Shown: one piece after another, positions 1 through 6,677 of the stretch | How positions within the stretch are numbered: the first letter of the stretch is position 1 | Layout of the letters: every line of letters starts with the position of its first letter | Source: JAQIBY01 sp964418565 | GTDB taxonomy: Bacteria; Bacteroidota; Bacteroidia; Bacteroidales; ML635J-15 | Assembly: GCA_964418565.1 (NCBI GenBank) | Contig: CAYQMB010000051.1 | Coordinates: forward strand, 1-19,837 | Length of the DNA stretch: 19,837 nt | Direction: 5' to 3' | Notes under the pieces: generated by a model | Told to the model about the DNA's origin: nothing | Databases searched by the model: none | What the model saw: the letters and a program-made list of their open reading frames with translations, nothing else | Position numbers and translations under genes: made by a program

Positions 1-55
1 AAACCTTCAAACCTCAAACCTTCAAACCTCAAACCTTCAAACCTCAAACCTTCAA
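1..55. repeat. 15-bp tandem repeat (3.7 copies) at window edge
   Basis: The unit AAACCTTCAAACCTC is repeated perfectly three times (1-15, 16-30, 31-45), followed by ten bases of a fourth copy. The unit is itself an 8-mer plus a 7-mer that differ by one T. The array ends four bases before the stop codon of the leftward mutase gene, so it lies in that gene's 3' flank. It may continue beyond the window. A variable-number intergenic repeat or a repeat at a contig end would both explain it. Confidence 0.9.
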
Positions 56-58
56 TCT

Positions 59-1404
59 TTATTCAAACCGCCCGATGATATCCTTGATTTCACTGATTTT
101 TTCATCCAGCATTGTCTTGTCTGATGCTTCTGCAATCAGGCGCAGGTATGGTTCAGTGTTGGAAGGCCGGATGTTAAACCACCAGTTGGCATAATTCAGC
201 CGGTAGCCATCAAAGTCCATGAATTTTTCAGGCTTTTCCTTATCCATAAAGTGGTTTTTTACGGCCTCCATGGCTTCGGCTTTTTGACTGATTTTAAAGT
301 TGATTTCGCCGGAAGAGTGGTAGGGTGTAATTTCAGCAATGCGTTCGGATAAGCTTATGCCCTGATCCTTCAGTTTTTTCATCACATTAAGGATAATCAG
401 GCAGGCCATCAAACCGGAATCGGAATAATAAAAATCTTTAAAGTAATAGTGCCCTGCCAGTTCGCCACCGTACAGACCGTCAATTTCACGTAGCTTTTTG
501 GCCGCATATGCCCGTCCTACACGCCATGTGTACATATCTACTTCATATGGTGCCAGGTATTCACCCACAGCTTTGGATGTGCGTATGTCCTGAATGACTT
601 TTGTGCCGGGTGTTAATCTGTCTTCAAAATATTCCCCCATAAAAGCAATCATCAGGTCAGGGCTGATGAAATCACCTTTTTCATCCAGAAACATCACCCT
701 GTCGGCATCGCCATCAAAGATGATTCCGATATCTGCCTGCTCTGATTTAACTTTCTTACGGAGCGCATGCAGGTTTTGCGGATTCAGCGGGTTGGGATCA
801 TGGTTGGGAAACGTACCGTCGGGGCGTTCAAAAATGTACGTGGGTCTTTTTTTCAGCAAATCCTTAATAAAGGGACCGCCAATGCCGTTGGAACCGTCAA
901 TGACAATTTTCAGACCGCTGATATCGGGTTTGTATTGTTTCAGAAAATCAAGGTATGCATCGCGGTAGTCCAGCGCTCTGTAGAAGCCGGGTTTTTCAAC
1001 CGGCACAGGCTCCTCGCCACTCTGATGAGCTCTTCAATGGCCTTGAGGCCGTCATCGTAACCCACAGGGGCGGCGTTTGGTCCGGATACTTTAAAGCCAT
1101 TGTGATCTGCCGGGTTGTGAGATGCGGTAATCTGCACAGAGGCCGGAAAGTCGTATCTGGCAGTGCCCCAGTATACCATGGGCGTGGTTGTCAGGCCGGC
1201 ATCAAACACATTCACACCTGCGTCCATTAATCCCTGTGCCAGCGCCTCAAACAGGCTTTCAGAGCTGAGTCTCATGTCGCGACCCACCAGAACCTTGTCT
1301 GCCTCCAGTACCCGTGGAAGGAAATACCCCACTTTGTAGGCAATATCTTCGTTTAGTTGGTCTCCATATACACCTCTGATATCGTATGCTTTAAATGCTT
1401 TCAT
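59..1404 (-). pseudogene. phosphomannomutase/phosphoglucomutase, frameshifted
   Basis: This is an alpha-D-phosphohexomutase, which interconverts hexose 1- and 6-phosphates (mannose or glucose) for sugar-nucleotide and polysaccharide synthesis in the cytoplasm. The N-terminal part (1404 down to about 1024) has the phosphoserine loop TASHNP, with Ser near residue 95. The C-terminal part (about 1020 down to 59) carries the metal loop DGDADR, the sugar-binding loop GGELAGH and the phosphate-binding loop RPSNTEP. All four family signatures are therefore present and in order. The two halves are in different frames. Adding one base near 1023/1024 joins AIEELI directly to SGEEPVPVEKPG and gives about 448 residues, a normal family length. 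The gene starts 12 bases after the acyl-CoA synthetase stop, so the two are probably co-transcribed. The break is either a real frameshift or a sequence error. The mannose versus glucose preference cannot be read from the sequence. Confidence 0.88.
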
Positions 1405-1416
1405 TTTCCTGTGATT

Positions 1417-3323
1417 TTAGTTTTTGTTGTTTGAATTATTATCTGAATTTCTAAAGCGTGTTCTGGGAATCAGTTTGCCCAGCCCGTTCGTGATTTTTTT
1501 CGCATCAAGAAGTGCTTTTACTCTGTCACTGCCTTTTTCTTCTTCTATGGGGTATCCGTAAATTTCCCGCAGAAGTGCATCGTATTTTTGCATGATGACT
1601 TTGCGTTTCAGTTTCAGGGTGGGAGAGAGCTCACCACTTTGCGGCGACCATTCTTCACACACCAGCCTGAAACGCTTGATCTTTTCGTGTTCTCCCAGGT
1701 CTTTATTCACATCCCGCACTTCTTTTTGGATACGGCTTATAATCTCATTTTACTCAATAAGCTCTTGATTATCACGGTAGTGTATCTTGTGTTTGTTGGC
1801 GTAATGGTGTAGGTAATTGAAGTTTGGTGATATTAAGGCTGATGCGAATTTTTCATTTTCACCAACTACCATGATCTGTTCAATCAAAACGGATTCTTTA
1901 AACTTGTTTTCAATTACCTGTGGTGCAATATACTTGCCTGCAGATGTTTTGAAAATTTCTTTTTTGCGGTCGGTGATTTGCAAAAACTTTTCATCAACTA
2001 TCTGCCCGACATCACCGGTGTGCATCCATCCGTTTTCATCAATAACGGCTTTTGTGCTTTCGGGATCTTTGTAATACCCGAGCATAACATGCGGGCCGCG
2101 GGCAAGGATTTCACCTTCATCGCTGATTTGCATTTCTGTGCCTTCCAGTGCGGGTCCTACAGTGCCAATGCGGCAGTTTTTGCCCCGGTAATGGTTGACA
2201 GCAATAACCGGAGAGGTTTCGCTCATCCCATAGCCTTCAATCACATATATGCCGGCAGCCCAGAACAGGCGTGCCAGGCGTTTCTGCAGAGACGAACCAC
2301 CCGAAACCACGCAGCGGATGTTGCCACCAAAAACTGCCTGCCATTTTCTGAAAATCAGCAAACGTGCAATGCTGAGGCGAAATTTGTACCAGAGGTTATT
2401 GTTATCGGCAACATCGTATTTTTCACCCAGGCGCACTGCCCAGAAAAATATGGCTTTCGTGATTTTGGGTAAATCTTTTCCTTTGGCAATGATTTTATCA
2501 TAGAATTTTTCAAGCAGTCGCGGTACGGAGTTGAAGCCGTCTGGTTTCACCTTTTGCAGGTTGTTGACAATATTTCCAAGTCCCTCGGCGTAATAGATAC
2601 TGATGCCTTTGATCTGAAAATTATAATTCATCATCCGCTCATACACATGGCAGAGTGGCAGAAAACTCAATACCCGCTCACCATAATCAAGTGGCAGTAT
2701 CTTCGACGTAGCCATGGCATTGCTGAGCAGGTTTCTGTGCGACAGCATTACGCCTTTAGGGTCACCGGTTGTCCCGGATGTGTAAATAAGGGTAAACAAA
2801 TCATCAGGATGAATCTCAGCCTTGATTTTTTCAATTTCGCGCTGAGGTTTTCGGCATTTTCCCTTCCCTGATGGATGATTTCAACCCAGTTGTCAGCCCC
2901 GTCAATATCATTGAGTGTATAGAGGTTCTCCAGGGAATCGAGTTTGTCTGCTATGGGTTTTACCCTGCGAAACAGCGTTTTATCCGACACGATGACAATG
3001 CGGCTGTCGCTGTGCTGCAAAATGTATTCGTGTTGTTCGCTGCTGATGGTGGGATAAATGGGTACATGCACCACGCCTATCATTGAAATGCCCATATCAA
3101 GGATGTTCCAGTGCGGCATGTTGTTTGAAATGGTGGCAATTTTATCGCCTTTTTTGAAGCCCATATTCAACAGCCCCATGGCAAAGAATCGTGAATATTT
3201 TATGTAATCGGTAGCCGAAAATTTAATCCAGTTGCCTTTGTTTTTATAAGCAAGGGCATCTTCAAGTTCCGCGTATTTCGTTTCATATTGGTCCAGTATG
3301 TCAAAAATTCTGCTTAACGCCAT
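1417..3323 (-). pseudogene. long-chain acyl-CoA synthetase (AMP-forming), frameshift plus in-frame stop
   Basis: This is an AMP-binding enzyme of the long-chain fatty acid-CoA ligase family. It activates fatty acids with ATP and CoA, usually at the inner face of the cytoplasmic membrane. Visible motifs are the P-loop-like YTSGTTGDPKGV, then EGYGMSETSPV, the HTGDVG motif and the hinge ITDRKKEIFKTSAGKY. The N-terminal segment (3323 to about 2845) and the rest lie in different frames. One base added in the 2830-2860 region restores ENL followed by QREIEKIKAEIHPDD. A TAA at 1752-1750 then interrupts the frame, but the reading frame continues unchanged into NEIISRIQKEVRDVNKDLGEHEKIKRF, typical C-terminal sequence for this family. 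Restored length is about 635 residues, normal for the family. The gene starts 44 bases after the preceding leftward gene. Identity of the family is secure; functional status is not. Confidence 0.88.
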
Positions 3324-3348
3324 CCGGTAATCTTTACGGTTAACAAAG

Positions 3349-3356
3349 CAAATTTA
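3349..3356 (-). promoter_or_regulatory. possible -7 box (TAAATTTG) for the acyl-CoA synthetase
   Basis: On the minus strand TAAATTTG fits the Bacteroidota -7 consensus TAnnTTTG and sits 25 bases before the ATG at 3323. No TTG is found at the expected -33 spacing, and the site lies directly after the stop of the preceding gene. It could be an internal promoter or a chance match. Confidence 0.25.
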
Positions 3357-3367
3357 ATAAATTCTTA

Positions 3368-4011
3368 TTACCTGCGGCGTGGTTTTGAGTGAATGTCTTC
3401 GAAAGGGCAGGAGCTGCAGTCGATTGGATGTTTTATTTTTGTTGACAGCCAATACCGCAGGCCAAATGTGAAGGTGAAGGTTTCATACTGGTGTCCGTAT
3501 AAAACTGAAGCGGTGATGTCCAGTTCTTCGCTGAGGAAAAATTTATATTCCAGCTCGCCAAGTAAGTTGAACTGATTTTCCCAATTTCCGTTCAGGTTCC
3601 AGTCGCCTTCTTCGGTGTAATTATCGTATTTGTGCCAGTCCTGCCTGAAATTGTACGTGGGCCGGCTGCAATGTCAAAGGATGACCTGAAAATTTGTAAA
3701 ATGCGCAATTTCAGACCGGCGTGGAAAAACATGGCAGGCTGGGCGGCAGCATCAACATAAAATCCGGGCATAAAGCGCCATGATAACTGCGTGCCTCGCA
3801 GGTAGGTTTCAACAGAAACCATTACCGCAGGTTCAACTACCCATTGCTTGTTTGCGTGCAGTGCATTTTCATACAGCACACGGTTGGGGGTTTCAAAGCC
3901 ATGGTATCCTAAACCGCCAAACTTGGGATGAATCATGGTTTGCGCCTGCACGTTTTGCATTCCGGCAAGAGCAATTAATCCAATCAGAAAAAAGCGCATC
4001 CTTTGTTTCAT
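3368..4011 (-). pseudogene. exported, probable outer-membrane protein of unknown function, frameshifted
   Basis: No known function is recognised. The product starts with a clear signal peptide (MKQRMRFFLIGLIALAG, cleavage likely after VQAQ). It continues with alternating hydrophobic and polar stretches rich in aromatic residues (QLSWRFMPGFYVDAA, AGLKLRILQ, ELEYKFFLSEELDITASVLYG, TFTFTFGLRYWL), as in a small outer-membrane beta-barrel. The frame breaks near 3659-3665 beside a GGG run on the plus strand. One added base joins DIAAGP to TYNFRQDWHKYDNY and gives about 214 residues ending in a basic tail after a CSSCP motif. A second Met at residue 5 is an alternative start. The gene lies 44 bases before the acyl-CoA synthetase and may head its operon. 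The barrel assignment is an inference from pattern only. Confidence 0.65.
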
Positions 4012-4086
4012 TCTGTAAAAATAACGAAAATCCCGGAATTTTGGTATGATTTGTGATTTTGGACGCTTTGTGAAATAATTTCTGAT

Positions 4087-4188
4087 TCAATTAAGGAAAT
4101 CAGCTGCCCGAAATGCTTTACCATTCATAAATGCCAAAAAAATCATTAATCCAGAGAAGGTGGGAATCAGGTACTGTGCATCGTTCAT
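4087..4188 (-). CDS. possible 33-residue hydrophobic small ORF
   Basis: An ATG at 4188 opens 33 codons ending in TGA. The predicted peptide has one hydrophobic stretch (residues 7-21, LIPTFSGLMIFLAFM) followed by a short basic, polar end. It lies 26 bases downstream of the stop of the metallo-beta-lactamase-fold gene on the same strand and could be co-transcribed with it. The frame stays open for some 20 codons upstream of the ATG, overlapping the end of that gene. I recognise no homologue. It could be a small membrane peptide, the end of an eroded gene, or a chance ORF. Confidence 0.15.
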   Translation of the reverse strand: MNDAQYLIPTFSGLMIFLAFMNGKAFRAADFLN

Positions 4189-4214
4189 GTTCCTGTCGGA
4201 TCGCTCATTGTTAG

Positions 4215-5111
4215 TTATTCGATCGTATAGCGTTTTGATTCCATTTTATTTGCAAAAACCTTAACGCTATGAGAGTTACCATTTGCCTTGTCAGCAAGCT
4301 TAATGAACCGTTCATTGTGTTTGTGGTAAATGCTCATTAGAATAATGTGCTTTGGATTTAAATAATCCCTTACAACATTATCCACCTCGCTGTCAAGATT
4401 CCATATAAAATCCCGCCCAAGAAAAGCAATGTCAATATTTTCTTTCTCAAGGTGGAAGTGTTCATAATCTGAAATGCAAGATGGATTTGAACCGCCGCTG
4501 TGAAATATCTTAACACCATTGATGTCAAACAGAAATCCCAGGTTTTGTGTGTTCTTATGTCTATTGATTTTTTCTCCTGTCTCAGCATCTACAATATAAT
4601 GTGGCCCGTGTTTTAATCGAAACACCTTAATGCCAATACCATTAATCACGGTATCCTGAAAACTCAAATCTTCAGGGGTCATTTCTATTAATCTATCTTT
4701 GATTTTTCCGTAATTATTAGTTCTGGAAAGCTTTTCAATAGTTTGTTCACTGGAAATAAATTTTCCTTCTTTGTTGTTTGATAAATGTTCAGATACAAAC
4801 GGAGCGTAAAAATTGGAAATATCTCTGTGTGTCACCGCTATTAAATCAATGCTCGTATACAATTCTTTTGCTTCAAGCATTGAAGCGATTTGTAGAGAAT
4901 CAGGGATGTCACAGAATCCATACTCTTTATCTCCAAAGATTGCGTCAATCAATATTGATTTTTCCCCAACATTAATCAAAAATCCCTCATTGGCGATGTA
5001 AGTAATTTCAACATTTCTATCCTCTGTTTTGTTTTCCTGCGCATTACAAAACTGTATTGAAATCAAAATTGCTAATAGTATTAGCACAAATATTCTATGT
5101 GTTTTTCTCAT
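4215..5111 (-). CDS. exported metallo-beta-lactamase-fold protein with substituted metal ligands
   Basis: The protein has 298 residues from the chosen start. The first 24 (MRKTHRIFVLILLAILISIQF, ending CNAQ) form a good signal peptide. An ATG 13 codons upstream is possible but would put a polar extension before it. The body follows the UlaG-like metallo-beta-lactamase layout: strands VEITYIANEGFLINVGEKSILIDAIF, then the metal-loop position AVTHRDISNFYAP (residues 92-103), then NTQNLGFLFDINGVKIFHSGGSN (187-209). In active members the loop reads THxHxDH and the later motif reads HxGD. Here only H95 of the first motif is kept, and Gly207 replaces the Asp. Catalysis as a standard zinc hydrolase is therefore doubtful. 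It could be a pseudoenzyme, a binding protein or a decaying gene. It looks AT-richer than its neighbours and has its own promoter candidate. Fold assignment is fairly sure; function is unknown. Confidence 0.75.
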   Translation of the reverse strand: MRKTHRIFVLILLAILISIQFCNAQENKTEDRNVEITYIANEGFLINVGEKSILIDAIFGDKEYGFCDIPDSLQIASMLEAKELYTSIDLIAVTHRDISNFYAPFVSEHLSNNKEGKFISSEQTIEKLSRTNNYGKIKDRLIEMTPEDLSFQDTVINGIGIKVFRLKHGPHYIVDAETGEKINRHKNTQNLGFLFDINGVKIFHSGGSNPSCISDYEHFHLEKENIDIAFLGRDFIWNLDSEVDNVVRDYLNPKHIILMSIYHKHNERFIKLADKANGNSHSVKVFANKMESKRYTIE

Positions 5112-5240
5112 GATATGTTGATTTATGGTGTATCTTTCAAATAAACGCAACTAAGCTATGCCCTTCGAGAAAGTGCGTTAATACAATTTATTATTATATG
5201 CCCGTAGTTTTTACCATGTTGATTTTTTGGACATCTTTTC

Positions 5241-5271
5241 CAAATATACTAAATAATATTAAATTTAGCAA
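5241..5271 (-). promoter_or_regulatory. Bacteroidota-type promoter (TTG-N20-TATATTTG)
   Basis: On the minus strand, TTG at 5271-5269 is followed after 20 bases by TATATTTG at 5248-5241. This fits the -33 TTTG / -7 TAnnTTTG pattern of the primary sigma factor in this phylum. Transcription would start near 5235 and leave a leader of about 120 bases before the metallo-beta-lactamase-fold gene at 5111. The flank is very AT-rich, which raises the chance-match risk somewhat. Confidence 0.5.
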
Positions 5272-5909
5272 TAAAAAATTAAAGTCGCCTGAATGGCCTG
5301 TGAAATAGAGCTAAGGCGTGAAAATATGGCATAAAATTTTGCTTGACCTTGTCGCTAAAGCGTTTAGAGAAATCATCGTATTTGTTCTGGTTGTTTCGGG
5401 TGGCAAACCGGATATTTCAGCCATTTGAAGCTATAATGTTGGATTTATTCCGGTTTGATAAACATCATGTCCGCTCTTAGTAAAGCTTAGAGGAGATAGA
5501 CACAAGGGATCAAGCCATTAGCATATCTGCATTTTCAGGCTTCTCTGCAATGTAGTACCTTGTTTTCCGATCGGTAAAATCCACAGATTATCAACTATTT
5601 TGACCCCCTTTAATCTAAATTTAAAATATCCGGCTATCGCAAACCTGGCATCCAATGCGTTCATTCGTGCTTTTCAAAAGGAGCTTTTCCTGGTTGGGAT
5701 GTTGCCCTCGGTAGGGTTCTTGTTGCAAATCATAAATCAGTCAGCCAGCTTGCTGATGACGGATAAACAAGCAAATCACAAGCAGCAAAGGACAAAAACA
5801 GGCGGTGACGCGGCATGTATGCGTTTGCCATAACAGACTTTCGGATTTTGGGTGAACAAAACCACCTGATTCATCGTTGTGTACATAGAAAACACTAAAG
5901 ACAACGTAT
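5272..5909. other. 638-bp stretch with no confident gene; possible decayed ORF
   Basis: No convincing gene is seen on either strand between the promoter at 5241-5271 and the DJ-1 gene. On the minus strand one frame from 5581 to 5279 reads protein-like segments (DFTDRKTRYYIAEKPENADML; later RNNQNKYDDFSKRF, then SDKVKQNFMPYFHALALFHR) in a single register but with four in-frame stops. This may be the remnant of an eroded gene, or chance. A 78-codon plus-strand frame beginning with TTG at 5600 (NLNLKYPAIANLASNAFIRAF) has no ATG and no recognisable domain. No tRNA, terminal inverted repeats or CRISPR-like repeats were seen. Confidence 0.35.
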
Positions 5910-6527
5910 ATGAAAATGAAAATTTCAGGTCTTGTCCTTATGCTTGCAGTCTTTTTTTCGGCCTGCGGCAATTCAGGGCAACAAACGGAAAAAACGGAAC
6001 CCCAAAAATCAGACAATATGAAAAAAGCAGCAGTATTAACGGGTGAAGGCTTTCAGGATGCTGAAGCCTATATGCCAATGGGTTATATGACAAATCATGA
6101 TGTGGAAATCACCGTGATTGGAGCCGAAAAGAAAGAAGTGAAATCTTACAACAGCGATTTTACCATAAAAATCGAAAAAACAGTGGATGAAGTGTCGGTT
6201 GAAGATTTGGACATTCTGGTTATGCCCGGCGGTAAAGCTCCGGCCACATTGCGTGAAAACGAGGCCGTTGTGAAATTTGTTAAGGATTTTTACGAAACGG
6301 GCAAACCGGTTGCTGCCATTTGCCATGCACCTCAGATTTTAATACGGGCAGGTCTAATGGAAGGCATAACAGCCACCTCATACAAAAGCGTGAAGGAAGA
6401 AATGCTCGAAGCCGGTGTTAATTTTAAAGACGAAGCTCCGGTGATTGATGGTAACCTGATAACAGCACGCAACCCGGGCGACCTCGCCGCCTTTTCTGAA
6501 GCCATTATGGATGCGCTTGACAAATAG
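5910..6527 (+). CDS. DJ-1/PfpI-family lipoprotein
   Basis: This 205-residue protein belongs to the DJ-1/PfpI superfamily, whose members include glyoxalase III/deglycase-type stress proteins and the chaperone/protease-like PfpI. The nucleophile elbow AAICHAP places the conserved Cys at residue 138 followed by His139. The partner Glu is in FQDAEAY (Glu52), and MPGGKAP precedes the elbow. Residues 1-19 form a lipoprotein signal peptide (hydrophobic LVLMLAVFF, lipobox FSAC, Cys19), followed by a polar linker of about 16 residues. The enzyme domain begins at Met37, which could act as an alternative cytosolic start. Most family members are cytoplasmic; here a periplasmic or outer-membrane-anchored form is predicted. 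The gene stands alone and converges on the C10 protease gene 150 bases downstream. The family call is firm; the substrate is unknown. Confidence 0.88.
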   Translation: MKMKISGLVLMLAVFFSACGNSGQQTEKTEPQKSDNMKKAAVLTGEGFQDAEAYMPMGYMTNHDVEITVIGAEKKEVKSYNSDFTIKIEKTVDEVSVEDLDILVMPGGKAPATLRENEAVVKFVKDFYETGKPVAAICHAPQILIRAGLMEGITATSYKSVKEEMLEAGVNFKDEAPVIDGNLITARNPGDLAAFSEAIMDALDK

Positions 6528-6677
6528 ATAAACCCCTGGTGAAAAATGGGCACAGAAGCTGATAATCACTGCTGTATGCCATGAATAATCAAATAGATAA
6601 TGTGCATTGTGCCCGTTGTGGTTCTTTAACTTACCATAAGGGGCATAATTTCTTAACATCAGTACTTGTCAATTGAT

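Noticed and set aside
1..55. Tandem repeat considered as a CRISPR array or telomere-like end.
   Set aside because: Units are directly adjacent with no spacers, only 15 bases long, and no cas genes are present; bacterial telomeres are not built this way.
5144..5190. Short inverted repeat AACGCA...TGCGTT upstream of the metallo-beta-lactamase-fold gene, considered as an integron attC site.
   Set aside because: The outer sequences do not match the attC core patterns (GTTRRRY / RYYYAAC), no integrase or second site is seen, and the stem is only six bases.
5581..5598. TCCACAGATTATCAAC segment considered as a DnaA-box cluster or origin.
   Set aside because: It contains no exact TTATCCACA box, no second copy nearby and no dnaA, dnaN or gidA-type neighbours.
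6565..6632. GGGCAC ... GTGCCC inverted repeat between the convergent DJ-1 and protease genes.
   Set aside because: The arms are short and the loop is about 55 bases with no supporting structure; likely chance.
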